A stretch of 64,000 bases of DNA from Caldimonas brevitalea (lineage in GTDB: Bacteria > Pseudomonadota > Gammaproteobacteria > Burkholderiales > Burkholderiaceae_C). The notes under the pieces were generated by a model. It worked only from the letters and a program-made list of their open reading frames with translations. It had not been told where the DNA came from and ran no database searches. The DNA lies in contig NZ_CP011371.1 of NCBI RefSeq assembly GCF_001017435.1, forward strand, positions 4,278,001-4,342,000. The letters are read 5' to 3'. Positions within the stretch are counted from its first letter, which is position 1. Each line of letters begins with the position of its first letter. Made by a program: the position numbers and the translations under genes. This document shows positions 17,490-25,344 of the stretch, in pieces.

Positions 17490-18013
17490 ACGGCCTCCTC
17501 CTTGTGGCGCGGCACCCCCCCCCGCCAGTGCAGTTCGCCCAAGCAAGCGCGACTCCCACCAGCACCGGCGGCCGCTGGGGCGGCGGGGCATGGCGCTTGC
17601 TGCCGCCGCTGTGAGGGCATGTCTACGTGGCATGCCTCCCGAGCCTCCAGGAGTACCAAGATGTCGCAGTCGCCGAACGCCACCGGGTCCAAGGACCGGC
17701 AGCACCACCGCGGAAATTACGCGGTCGGCGGCGACCACGCCCGCTGTTCATGGCAGTCGAGATGCACCGCCGTGGAGTACTCGGTGCTCGCCCACCGTCG
17801 CCATGGCCCCTCGTGGGCCACCGGTGCGATGCGTGTGCAAGCGCCGAGGGACCCCTCGTGGCATGCGCAGCTTTACACGGGTGTGAATATCAAAGGTATG
17901 AAGGATCGCCGGGACCGACACAAAGAGGAGCTGGAGCGCATGGTCGCCCGCTGAAGTCCGCCGGGCACGTTGACTGCTGCCCGCACCACATCGCCATACG
18001 CCAGGAGGTTTTC
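17490..18013. other. 524-base spacer upstream of cydAB; one possible small ORF
   Basis: This stretch separates cydA (minus) from the DUF3606 gene (plus) and must hold both promoters. The only plausible coding segment is 17661-17954 (+), 97 codons from an ATG with AGGAG seven bases upstream; the product (MSQSPNATGSKDRQHHRGNY...ELERMVAR) is unrecognised and rich in His, Arg and Ser, so it may be chance. No transposon or RNA gene was recognised. Confidence 0.4.
17661..17954 (+). CDS. Possible small hypothetical protein (97 aa), uncertain
   Basis: ATG 17661 is preceded by AGGAG at 17649-17653 with ideal spacing, which is the main argument for it. The product is hydrophilic, with a charged C-terminal helix 'MKDRRDRHKEELERMVAR'. 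No family was recognised and the composition (many Ser, His, Arg, Trp) is like that of chance frames. The DUF3606 gene follows 59 bases later on the same strand, so the two could share a transcript. Confidence 0.3.
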   Translation: MSQSPNATGSKDRQHHRGNYAVGGDHARCSWQSRCTAVEYSVLAHRRHGPSWATGAMRVQAPRDPSWHAQLYTGVNIKGMKDRRDRHKEELERMVAR

Positions 18014-18202
18014 ATGGCAACCGACATCTTCGAGCGCGCCGGTCACGACCGCATCGCAGTAGACGTGGACGAGGAAAGCGAACTCGAGTATTGGGTGACC
18101 GAACTGGGGGTCAGTGCTGACGACCTCCGGCGTGCCGTCGAGGCCGTGGGTCACCACGCCCTCGCGGTGCGCGAGTACCTGGCGAGCCACACCACCGTCT
18201 AG
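18014..18202 (+). CDS. DUF3606 domain-containing small protein
   Basis: 62 aa, start ATG 18014 with AGGAGG at 18003-18008. The whole protein is one DUF3606 unit: 'IAVDVDEESELEYWVTELGVSADDLRRAVEAVG' matches the family pattern of an acidic 'xxVDxxEExExxYWxxxLGVxxxxLxxAVxxVG' followed by a short helix. These small soluble proteins are frequent in Burkholderiales and their function is unknown. A hairpin at 18267-18289 follows. Confidence 0.85.
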   Translation: MATDIFERAGHDRIAVDVDEESELEYWVTELGVSADDLRRAVEAVGHHALAVREYLASHTTV

Positions 18203-18266
18203 GACCGTGCGCCAGCGCGTCGGTGCAGAAGGCCCACTGGCATGGGCAGTGTCAGGCCAACGTCAG

Positions 18267-18289
18267 GACCACAGCCTAAGGCTGCGGTC
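18267..18289. terminator. Hairpin in convergent gap
   Basis: GACCACAGCC (18267-18276) and GGCTGCGGTC (18280-18289) pair with a single mismatch around a TAA loop. It overlaps the stop codon of the minus-strand dioxygenase gene and lies 65 bases after the DUF3606 stop, as expected for a shared terminator. No T-run follows. Confidence 0.45.
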
Positions 18290-19040
18290 CCTGGAACCCG
18301 CCGGCCCGCAGCGTCACGACCAGGGTGTCGCGATGACCTGCAGACGCCGTGAGCGGCTGGATCGGCGTCGTCTCGTGCACCACGCGGGCATCGTCGAGCA
18401 GCAGCAAGGTCCAAGGCTGCTCCATCGTGAAGCGGATGCCGCGCGGCCCGTCCGCCTCGAACACACGCGTCTCGCCGCCCTTCACGCCCTGCCGACCCAC
18501 CAGCAGCACGGCCACGAAGTCGACGCCGTCACGATGAGCACCTTCAGGCGTGGGCCGGCCGATGCCGTCGGTGGTGTCGATACGGAACTGGTGCGCCTCG
18601 ATGTACCAGGGGCCGGCATCGGGCCGCAGTGTCGTGCAGCAGCTGCTCAGTGCGCCCAGCAGCCGCGGCCACACCGGCAGGTCCAGCGAGGCCGCTTCCA
18701 TTGGCTCGAACCAACGCTCCAGCCCGCCGTGTAGCGCGTTGTATTCCACCGGCTGCCAATGCGCGCGGTGTGCCACCGACTCCAGCCGGTCGCCATGCGA
18801 GACAAAACAGGAATGCCGGCGCCGCCGGTAGCGGCCGCCGTCGCGCAGGTAGGCGTCGGGGGGCAGGCGCTCCCAGCCGGGGCGCAGTGCCTCGAGGTCG
18901 GCCCGTTCGCAATCGAGCCAGGCGCACAAGTCGGCCGGCTCGAGCACCGCGTATCCGTCGCGACGCAGCGCGTCGGCCAGCAAAGGTAGCGGGGTATACG
19001 GGGGCCGCAAGGACGGCGGTGAGGCAGGCGGTAGGCTCAT
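18276..19040 (-). CDS. 2OG-Fe dioxygenase family protein
   Basis: 254 aa. It carries the 2-oxoglutarate/Fe(II) site of the '2OG-Fe_dioxy' family: His169 and Asp171 in 'EGAHRDGVDFVAVLL', distal His222 in 'ARVVHETTPI', and Arg237 in 'HRDTLVVTLRA' for the 2OG carboxylate. The family includes free amino-acid hydroxylases (isoleucine/leucine dioxygenases), so an amino acid is a likely substrate, but nothing in the context confirms it. ATG 19040 was preferred over GTG 19049. It is followed on the left by a convergent hairpin and preceded by the S4-domain gene on the same strand, 93 bases away. Confidence 0.88.
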   Translation of the reverse strand: MSLPPASPPSLRPPYTPLPLLADALRRDGYAVLEPADLCAWLDCERADLEALRPGWERLPPDAYLRDGGRYRRRRHSCFVSHGDRLESVAHRAHWQPVEYNALHGGLERWFEPMEAASLDLPVWPRLLGALSSCCTTLRPDAGPWYIEAHQFRIDTTDGIGRPTPEGAHRDGVDFVAVLLVGRQGVKGGETRVFEADGPRGIRFTMEQPWTLLLLDDARVVHETTPIQPLTASAGHRDTLVVTLRAGGFQGPQP

Positions 19041-19133
19041 GCCCTGCACTGTAGCAAGACGCTGCGGGACGGCGCGTTGCGCACCGACGGCCGGGCAGAC
19101 TCGGCGGTACTGCCGTCCCGCGGCGCGCCGGGC

Positions 19134-19370
19134 TCAGGCGCCGGCCGGTTCCCGGGCCGCGCAGATGCGCACGCGGGTGCCGTGGACCGCGACCACCTGG
19201 CCTGCGCGCACCTTGCAAGTCTTGCGCAGTTCGTCTTGCCCATCGACCTGCACCTTGCCGGCGGCGACCATGGCCTTGGCCTCGCCGCCGCTGTCGGCCA
19301 ACCCGGTTGCCTTCAGCAGACGGTCGAGGGTGATGAAATCGCCGCGGAGTTCGAAATCGATGATGAGCAT
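19134..19370 (-). CDS. S4-domain RNA-binding protein (YbcJ-like)
   Basis: 78 aa, essentially one S4 fold: 'ITLDRLLKATGLADSGGEAKAMVAAGKVQVDGQ' (residues 13-45) followed by 'KTCKVRAGQVVAV'. Proteins of this size bind structured RNA and are thought to act on ribosomes or translation, but the precise role is not established. Start MLIIDFELRGDFI is typical for the YbcJ group. It stands alone between the dioxygenase and the binding-protein gene, all on the minus strand. Confidence 0.88.
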   Translation of the reverse strand: MLIIDFELRGDFITLDRLLKATGLADSGGEAKAMVAAGKVQVDGQDELRKTCKVRAGQVVAVHGTRVRICAAREPAGA

Positions 19371-19450
19371 GTGCAGGGGCGGTGCGCTTGGCGCACTTTG
19401 GTGTCAGGGCAGGAAAACCAGCCCTAGGATTGTGCCCGCTGCGCGCTGCT

Positions 19451-20575
19451 TCACTGCACGATCTTGCCACCGTCGCCGATCATGGCGAAGTCGACGTAGC
19501 GCGACGCGGTGCGGTCCTGCTTGCTGAAGTCGAGCCGGAAGCCCCCGACATCGAGTTCGCTCGAACTCTCAAGCGTCGCATACACGGATTCAGCGCTGGG
19601 CTTGCCCGCCTTCTCGATCGCCTTGACCAGGGCCTTGGCGGCGATGAACCCTTCCATCGAGCGTGTCGACAGGTCGGGGTTCTTGGCCGTCTCGCGCAGC
19701 CGCACGTACTCGCGCACCACTTCACGGTCACTCTTGCTGGACAGCGGCAGCACCACCGAGAAGGCATAGCCGCGGGCACGGTCCGGGCCGAGCGCCTTGA
19801 GCAGCGCCTCGGTGTCGATGATCGACATGCCGTACATCGTGGCCTGGCCGCCGCCCTCGCCGTACTGCTTGACGAACTGCACTGCGGCGGCGGTGGTCGC
19901 GCCGAGGAAAATCACCTGAGGCTGGGCCTTCAGCATGCTGCTGACCGCCGCCTGCACCTCGGTCGTGTTGCGGGGGTACCCGGCGCGCCCCACCAGCGTG
20001 ATGCCGTACTGCTTGGCGGCCTTGTCGGCGCCGACCAGCACGTCCTTGCCGAGACCGTCGTCCTGGTACACCAGGCCGACGCGCGTCAGGCCCAGTTGCG
20101 AAAGCTGGCTGAACAGACGGCCGATTTCGTCGTGGTAGCTCGCCTTCACCACATGCAGCCCGCGCACTTGAGCGACACTGGCGGCGCCCGACACCGCGCC
20201 GACCAGGGCGACACGGCTCTTCTCGAGCACGCCGTCCTTCGCCAGCGCCTCCAGGTTGCTGGTGCCCACGCTGCCCAGCAGCGCCACCGGCTGTTCCTGC
20301 GAGATCAGTTCCTTGACCAGGCGCACGGTCTCGTCGGGCTTCTGCGCGTCGTCACGCGTCACCAGCTTCAAACGCTGGCCACGCACGCCGCCGCGCGCGT
20401 TGACGGCATCGATGTACAGCTTGGCGCCGGCATGGATGGCACGGCCGGTGACCCCTTGGGGCCCACTGAAGGGTGCGACCTGGCCGACCACGATGTCGGC
20501 GTGGGCCGCACCGGCGGCCGCAATGACGGCAAGCGCGACAAACGACCGGGAAATACGGGGCAGAAAGCGGAACAT
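19451..20575 (-). CDS. Leu/Ile/Val-type ABC transporter substrate-binding protein, orphan
   Basis: 374 aa from ATG 20575 (ATG 20596 in frame is an alternative; neither has a clear ribosome site). Signal peptide MFRFLPRISRSFVALAVIAA ends at AHA, then a type I periplasmic binding fold: 'DIVVGQVAPFSGPQGVTGRAIHAGAKLYIDAVNARGG', 'LVTRDDAQKPDETVRLVKELI', 'GLTRVGLVYQDDGLGKD'. Relatives bind branched-chain amino acids, amides or aromatic acids for ABC import. No permease or ATPase gene is next to it, so it must use components from elsewhere or serve as a sensor. It differs strongly from the binding protein of the liv operon at 35423. Confidence 0.88.
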   Translation of the reverse strand: MFRFLPRISRSFVALAVIAAAGAAHADIVVGQVAPFSGPQGVTGRAIHAGAKLYIDAVNARGGVRGQRLKLVTRDDAQKPDETVRLVKELISQEQPVALLGSVGTSNLEALAKDGVLEKSRVALVGAVSGAASVAQVRGLHVVKASYHDEIGRLFSQLSQLGLTRVGLVYQDDGLGKDVLVGADKAAKQYGITLVGRAGYPRNTTEVQAAVSSMLKAQPQVIFLGATTAAAVQFVKQYGEGGGQATMYGMSIIDTEALLKALGPDRARGYAFSVVLPLSSKSDREVVREYVRLRETAKNPDLSTRSMEGFIAAKALVKAIEKAGKPSAESVYATLESSSELDVGGFRLDFSKQDRTASRYVDFAMIGDGGKIVQ

Positions 20576-20926
20576 GGACGGCTTGAAGGTCAACATGGCA
20601 AGGGGAAGTGGGGATCGGATGAAGGGGGAAACCCAGGCGCCACGAAGCCGCGCGACACGTCGTTCGGGGCTGTGGCAGTGCTCGGCGATTCTAGGGAGGA
20701 CCCCAGGGTTTTCCCTTAATGCAGACTGACGCCCGTGGCACAGGCAGGAGGCTCGTGACGTAATGCACAAAACTTTTGGTCACAGAACCGACAACCGTCG
20801 GCGGCGGCGGCCGGCAAGGCGGGCGCGCACGGTGCACCAGGAAACACGTTGCTGCCCGGCGCACCGTTTGCTTGCTCCTCGGCAGCACCGGCCACGGCCG
20901 GCATTTGAAGTGTTGGAGAGAAGGGC
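20576..20926. promoter_or_regulatory. 351-base divergent spacer, no gene seen
   Basis: This separates the orphan binding-protein gene (minus) from the PuuD-like gene (plus), so it should contain both promoters. Composition is slightly less G+C-rich than the flanks around 20690-20780 (for example a ttttcccttaatgcagac stretch). I could not identify convincing -35/-10 pairs or operators, nor an open frame with a good ribosome site. Confidence 0.4.
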
Positions 20927-21841
20927 ATGACGCAGAACCCGTCCCAGACCCGGCCCTTGCGCATCGGCATCTCGGCCCGCTTGCTGTACCAGGTGCCGTC
21001 CGAGCTGGGATTTCGGAACAAGACGCTGCAATACCTGGAGCAGTCACTGGCCCACTGGATCATGGAGCACGGCGCGATCGCGTTCATGGTGCCGGCGGTG
21101 GCCGAGGACAGCCGGCGCGCCGCGCGCCATTTGTCGGTCTTCGACTATGTGAACGAGCTGGACGGGCTGGTGCTGCAGGGCGGTGCCGATGTCTCCCCCC
21201 AAAGTTACGGCCAGGAGCCGATCGACCCGCGCTGGGCTGGCGATCCGGTGCGCGACCGCTACGAGCTGGCGCTGCTGCGCGCCTTCATCCAGCAACGCAA
21301 ACCGGTGATCGGCGTGTGCCGCGGCTGTCAGCTGCTCAACGTCGCCTTTGGCGGCACGCTCTACCAGGATGTGATGACGCAGGTGCCGGCCGCCCACGCC
21401 CACGTCGACGCCGACCTGTACGACCAGCTCGAGCACGACGTCAGTTTCGTCGCCAACAGCCAGCTGGCGTCGCTCTACCCCAAAGCGACCCGTTTGCGGG
21501 TCACCAGCATCCACCACCAGGCGGTCGCCAAGCTGGGCAAGCAGATCGAGGTCGAGGCCGTGTCCAGTGTGGACGGCGTGGTCGAAGCGATCCGGTGGAC
21601 CGGCGAGGGCTATGCGCGCGGGGTCCAGTGGCACCCGGAGTTCCATCGGGAACGCCATGCGCTGGCCGACAGCTCGCCGATCATCCTCGACTTCCTGAAC
21701 GAGGCACGCGCGGCCGCGTTGGCGCGATTGCCCGACCCCGATTGCCCCGATCGTCGACCGCCACGTGCGCCGCTGGCGCTCGCCGTGGACCGGCCCGAGC
21801 CCCGCCCGGAGCCGGCGGCCGCCAGCAATGCCGTGTCGTGA
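20927..21841 (+). CDS. Gamma-glutamyl-gamma-aminobutyrate hydrolase family protein (class I glutamine amidotransferase, PuuD-like)
   Basis: 304 aa. The class I amidotransferase triad is complete: nucleophile Cys131 in 'GVCRGCQLLNVAFGG', and His236/Glu238 in 'GVQWHPEF'; the N-terminal 'LRIGISARLLYQ' and 'LDGLVLQGGADVSP' are typical of Peptidase_C26. PuuD hydrolyses gamma-glutamyl-GABA in putrescine breakdown; other members act on related gamma-glutamyl compounds. Other puu genes are absent here, so the substrate is open. A 40-residue Pro/Arg/Ala tail extends past the domain. ATG 20927 has GGAGAG at 20914-20919. Confidence 0.88.
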   Translation: MTQNPSQTRPLRIGISARLLYQVPSELGFRNKTLQYLEQSLAHWIMEHGAIAFMVPAVAEDSRRAARHLSVFDYVNELDGLVLQGGADVSPQSYGQEPIDPRWAGDPVRDRYELALLRAFIQQRKPVIGVCRGCQLLNVAFGGTLYQDVMTQVPAAHAHVDADLYDQLEHDVSFVANSQLASLYPKATRLRVTSIHHQAVAKLGKQIEVEAVSSVDGVVEAIRWTGEGYARGVQWHPEFHRERHALADSSPIILDFLNEARAAALARLPDPDCPDRRPPRAPLALAVDRPEPRPEPAAASNAVS

Positions 21842-21955
21842 GGCGGGCGACGGGGCACGGAGGCGCCGCCGGCCACGTCTCGTCACGTAAGTGACGCAAC
21901 GCGCGGGTCACCTGTGGTTTCATCCGGCGCATCGTCAACTCCCGGGGCGTCTTCG

Positions 21956-23011
21956 ATGAACACCACCGCGAACACCTCGCCGCTGAGCGGCCTTGCCAAC
22001 CGCCAGGTCCGCCTGGCCTCCCGTCCCGTCGGGATGCCGACCCGGGACAACTGGCAATTCACCACCGAGCCGGTCGCGGAGCCCGACGACGGCGGCCTGG
22101 TGGTGCAAACCCTCTACCTGTCGCTCGACCCTGCGATGCGCGGCTGGATGAACGAGGGCAAGTCGTACATCCCGCCGGTCGGGTTGGGTGAAGTGATGCG
22201 GGCGGGCGGCATCGGCCGCGTGATCGCCTCGCGTCATCCCGATTTCCCGGTCGACGCCTACGTCACCGGCACTCTCGGCGTGCAGGAGTACGCCCGCTTT
22301 GGGCGCGACGAAATCAAGCGCCTCGGCGTTGCCCGCATCGATCCGCGCCTCGGCGGCCTGACCCAATGGCTCAACGTGTTGGGCATGCCGGGCATGACCG
22401 GCTACTTCGGGTTGATGGACATCGGCCAGCCCAAGCCGGGCGAGACCGTGGTGGTGTCCGGCGCGGCAGGGGCGGTCGGGCAGACCGTCGGGCAGCTGGC
22501 CAAGCTCAAGGGTTGCCGCGTCGTCGGCATTGCCGGCGGCAAGGCGAAGTGCGACTGGGTGGTGCATGAACTGGGCTTCGACGCCTGCATCGACTACAAG
22601 GGCGGCGCCGTCAAGGACGGCCTCAAGCAGCATTGCGCGCAAGGTGTCGACATCTATTTCGACAACGTTGGCGGCGAGATCCTCGACACGGTGCTGACCC
22701 GCATCAACCGCAAGGCCCGCATCATCATCTGCGGTGCGATCTCGCAGTACAACAACACCGAGACGGTCCAGGGCCCGAAGAACTACTTGTCGCTGCTGGT
22801 GAACCGCGCCCGCATGGAGGGCATGGTGGTGTTCGACTACGCCGACCGCTACCCGCAGGCCATCGCCGAACTGGCAGGCTACCTGCAAGCCGGCCGCATG
22901 AAGTCCAAGGAAGACGTCGTGTTCGGCCTCGACACCTTCCCCGAGACCTTGCTCAAGCTGTTCACCGGCGAGAACTTCGGCAAGCTGGTGCTGCAAGTCG
23001 CCAAGACCTGA
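21956..23011 (+). CDS. Zinc-independent NADP-dependent oxidoreductase (MDR family, CurA/leukotriene B4 dehydrogenase-like)
   Basis: 351 aa. The N-terminal GroES-like part has 'LVVQTLYLSLDPAMRGWMNEGKSYIPPV', and the Rossmann part 'GETVVVSGAAGAVGQTVGQLAKLKGCRVVGIAGG' with the A-A-x-G-A-V-G nucleotide loop; 'FDNVGGEILDTVL' and 'CGAISQYN' are family hallmarks. No catalytic or structural zinc ligands are present. Members reduce the C=C bond of alpha,beta-unsaturated ketones and aldehydes with NADPH. ATG 21956 chosen because homologues begin close to the 'RQVRLASRP' segment. A strong terminator follows at 23071. Confidence 0.92.
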   Translation: MNTTANTSPLSGLANRQVRLASRPVGMPTRDNWQFTTEPVAEPDDGGLVVQTLYLSLDPAMRGWMNEGKSYIPPVGLGEVMRAGGIGRVIASRHPDFPVDAYVTGTLGVQEYARFGRDEIKRLGVARIDPRLGGLTQWLNVLGMPGMTGYFGLMDIGQPKPGETVVVSGAAGAVGQTVGQLAKLKGCRVVGIAGGKAKCDWVVHELGFDACIDYKGGAVKDGLKQHCAQGVDIYFDNVGGEILDTVLTRINRKARIIICGAISQYNNTETVQGPKNYLSLLVNRARMEGMVVFDYADRYPQAIAELAGYLQAGRMKSKEDVVFGLDTFPETLLKLFTGENFGKLVLQVAKT

Positions 23012-23070
23012 GGGCGCGCCCTCGCGCGCAGAGCCGGCGTGCCGTCGGGCAACCACGCCTGACAAAAACG

Positions 23071-23092
23071 AACCCCCGCCGAGGCGGGGGTT
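23071..23092. terminator. Rho-independent terminator, bidirectional
   Basis: AACCCCCGCC at 23071-23080 pairs with GGCGGGGGTT at 23083-23092, a 10-bp perfect stem. On the plus strand it is followed by ttt; on the minus strand the flank reads cgTTTTTg. It separates the convergent oxidoreductase (stop 23011) and BON lipoprotein (stop 23121) genes and can serve both. Confidence 0.88.
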
Positions 23093-23120
23093 TCGCATTG
23101 AGGGGCCGCTCCGGCCCCGA

Positions 23121-23729
23121 TCAATCGGCCTTGCGGCCCTTGTCGGCGGCCTTCACCTGCAGCTGGTTGTCGACGCCGGTCACACCGCGCACGCTGGAGG
23201 CCAGCTGGGTGGCCCGCTCACGCGCCGAATCGCTCGGCGCGGTGCCGCTCAGCGTGACGCGGCCGTTGGTGGTGTCGACATCGATGCGCAGCGCGCTCAG
23301 GTCGTCGGCCCGCGCCAGCTCGGCGTTCACCGAGGCGGTGATGGCGGCGTCGGACACCGCATCGCTGGCACGCGCGGCCATTTCGCCGCCCGTCTCGCGC
23401 GCATTGGCGGCCACTTGGCTGCCCTTTTCCTTGGCGTCGGCGGCCAGCTCGCCGCCCTTCTCACGTGCTGCAGCGGCGACCTCGGCGCCCTTCTCGCGGG
23501 TGGCGTCCACCGCTTGGGCGCCCTTTTCCTGGGCGGTGTCGACCGCCTGGCCGCCGGCTTCACGGGCGCGTTCGCCGGCGTTCTCGGCCTTGTCGCCCGC
23601 CGTCTCGGCCTGCGCCACCACGGTGGCGTCGGCGTTGGCGGCCGCGGTGCTGTCCTCAGGCGCCCGCTCACAGGCCGTCAGGGCCACGGCCGCCGCCACG
23701 GTACTCACCAGTGTCAGTGCTTTCATCAT
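23121..23729 (-). CDS. BON-domain lipoprotein with hendecad repeats
   Basis: 202 aa. A lipoprotein signal peptide ends at lipobox LTAC (Cys20). Residues 51-116 consist of six 11-residue units of the type A-x-x-x-A-R/K-E-K-G-x-E/Q, a LEA-like or YtxH-like amphipathic pattern. The C-terminal BON domain (about 127-193: 'DAAITASVNAELARADDLSALRIDVDTTNGRVTLSG') resembles OsmY-type phospholipid-binding units. The protein should sit at a membrane facing the periplasm and may protect against osmotic or envelope stress, by analogy. ATG 23729 has AAGGAG seven bases upstream. Confidence 0.9.
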   Translation of the reverse strand: MMKALTLVSTVAAAVALTACERAPEDSTAAANADATVVAQAETAGDKAENAGERAREAGGQAVDTAQEKGAQAVDATREKGAEVAAAAREKGGELAADAKEKGSQVAANARETGGEMAARASDAVSDAAITASVNAELARADDLSALRIDVDTTNGRVTLSGTAPSDSARERATQLASSVRGVTGVDNQLQVKAADKGRKAD

Positions 23730-23922
23730 GCTTGCTCTCCTTTTTCAGAAAGACGCCGCGCCTGGGGCACGACCACTGCCGGCGGCCTGGACAGCACCGC
23801 GAGGTGCTCGAACAGACCCGGCGCCGTTCGCGGTGCCCGTCGGCGTCCGCTCAAGCGAGGGCCCGGCGCACACCGTGCTGCCCGGCCCACCCATCTGCAT
23901 CTTCGAGTTCTGCTTCACCGTG

Positions 23923-24264
23923 TCACACCAACAGCCGGGGCAACCCCACCACGCCGGGGCGGCGGACCAGCCAGTCCGGCTCTTCCGTCCCCAGGCCCGG
24001 CACCGTTTGTTCGCCGTCCCCGCCGCCGCAGAACGCATCGCTGGTGCCGCCCGCAGAGCGGGTCAGCACCCAGACCGGGCGGGACACCTGGGCGGGGTGC
24101 GGTGCATGGGTGAACTCCTGTCGCACATCCGCGCACCGGACGAACTGCACCTCGTCGGGCCCCAGCCCTTCCTGCGCAGCTGCCTTCTTCACGGCCATCA
24201 CACCCACGCTGCCTGCAGCGCCCAACAACACGGTGCCGATCACGGCGAACAAGGAGCCGGTCAT
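23923..24264 (-). CDS. Hypothetical membrane-anchored protein, 113 aa
   Basis: ATG 24264 has GAGGA three bases upstream on the minus strand. Residues 4-24 are hydrophobic (LFAVIGTVLLGAAGSVGVMAV), then a basic KK, and a hydrophilic remainder with 'DEVQFVRCADVRQEFTH' and 'PVWVLTRSAGGTSDAFCGGGD'. The segment order suggests an N-terminal anchor with the rest outside. No family recognised. It sits alone between the BON lipoprotein and the mutarotase gene, all on the minus strand; coding status rests mainly on the sensible anchor and ribosome site. Confidence 0.5.
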   Translation of the reverse strand: MTGSLFAVIGTVLLGAAGSVGVMAVKKAAAQEGLGPDEVQFVRCADVRQEFTHAPHPAQVSRPVWVLTRSAGGTSDAFCGGGDGEQTVPGLGTEEPDWLVRRPGVVGLPRLLV

Positions 24265-24432
24265 GACGAGTCCTCGGTGACGGGTGGCCTAAGCCACTCG
24301 GATGAAGCGACGATGGACTCACTGTAGGGCGGCACCCCCTGGCGGGGATGTCAGCAGCCCGGGGCCGGCCGTGTCAGACGCCGCTGACACCGGTAGCCTG
24401 GCGGCCCCGGCCCGGTGCGGGTGCGCTGGGGA

Positions 24433-25302
24433 TCAGCCGGCGACCAGGCTTTGCCGGCCCCACCACTGCTCCCCCGGCTGCAGCACGACCGGCTCGCCGA
24501 TCAAGGCCGCTTCGACGCACAGCATCTGGCGAAACCCAAGCGGCGGCATATCGGGCAGCGCAGCGCACTTCCGGTCCCACGGGTTCCAGACCACCACGTC
24601 GGGAAACTGCTGCGCTTCGATGCCCAGCGCACGGTGGGGTTCGTCGAGCAGCAAGGCCCGGGTGGCGCCGAAATAGATGCGGTCGATCTCGTCGGTGATG
24701 GCCAGCGCGCCGCTGCTTTCGACCGCTTCGGCGCCTTGGCGTGTGCTGTCTTGGTAGCGCACGCCCTGCAGCCCTTTCAGGCGCGCTTCCTCGACCTCGC
24801 GCACGCGCAGATAGGTGTGCAACGCCGCCATGAAGCTGAACGGAGCCGCGCCTTGCGCGCCACGGTGCTCGACTTCGAGTTCCAGGTCCAGCCGGTTACC
24901 GCCGACCGCCACCGTCAGCTCGACGGCGAAGGCGTGCGGCCACAGGCTTCGCGTCGCCTCGTCGTCGGTGAGGCCCAGCACCGCGATGGCGTCGTCGCGG
25001 CCGGTGTCGGCGCGCAGCAACTTCCAGCGTTTGGTGCGCGCGAAACCGTGGCGGGGCAGCGGCCCGCGCTGTTCGAACTGCGGAAAGATCACCGGCACGC
25101 CGCCGCGCACGGCCTTGCCGTCCTCGAACACGGCGCGCTCCGACAGGTACAGCCGCTCGGACCCTCCGGCGGGCGACCACGAGATCACCTGGCCGCCCTG
25201 CAGCAGCACGGTGGCGCGGGCGCCATCGGGCGCGCGCAGTTGGACGACGGGTTGGCCCTGGAGGTAGACGAGTTCGGGGGTGGAAGGGGATGTGAGACTC
25301 AT
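24433..25302 (-). CDS. D-hexose-6-phosphate mutarotase (aldose 1-epimerase superfamily, YeaD-like)
   Basis: 289 aa beta-sandwich protein. Typical elements are 'GAQVISW'-like 'GGQVISWSPAGGSERLYLS', 'RGGVPVIFPQF', catalytic His in 'LPRHGFARTKRW', second His in 'FMAALHTYLRV', and the catalytic Glu in 'MLCVEAALIGEPVVLQPGEQW'. The enzyme interconverts alpha and beta anomers of glucose-6-phosphate and similar sugars. Length and order match the family. It lies just downstream of the glutathione reductase gene (42-base gap, same strand). Confidence 0.92.
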   Translation of the reverse strand: MSLTSPSTPELVYLQGQPVVQLRAPDGARATVLLQGGQVISWSPAGGSERLYLSERAVFEDGKAVRGGVPVIFPQFEQRGPLPRHGFARTKRWKLLRADTGRDDAIAVLGLTDDEATRSLWPHAFAVELTVAVGGNRLDLELEVEHRGAQGAAPFSFMAALHTYLRVREVEEARLKGLQGVRYQDSTRQGAEAVESSGALAITDEIDRIYFGATRALLLDEPHRALGIEAQQFPDVVVWNPWDRKCAALPDMPPLGFRQMLCVEAALIGEPVVLQPGEQWWGRQSLVAG

Positions 25303-25344
25303 GGTGCGGCGAGCTTACTCCTTCCCGTCTGTGGCGCGGGGCGC

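Noticed and set aside
17515..17523. Nine-C tract as a phase-variation switch for cydAB
   Set aside because: It lies outside the coding region and nothing shows that its length varies; kept only as a side note.
20927..21841. Cyanophycinase (CphB) candidate
   Set aside because: The protein is a class I amidotransferase of the PuuD group with a Cys nucleophile, not a serine-type cyanophycinase, and is 37 kb from cphA.
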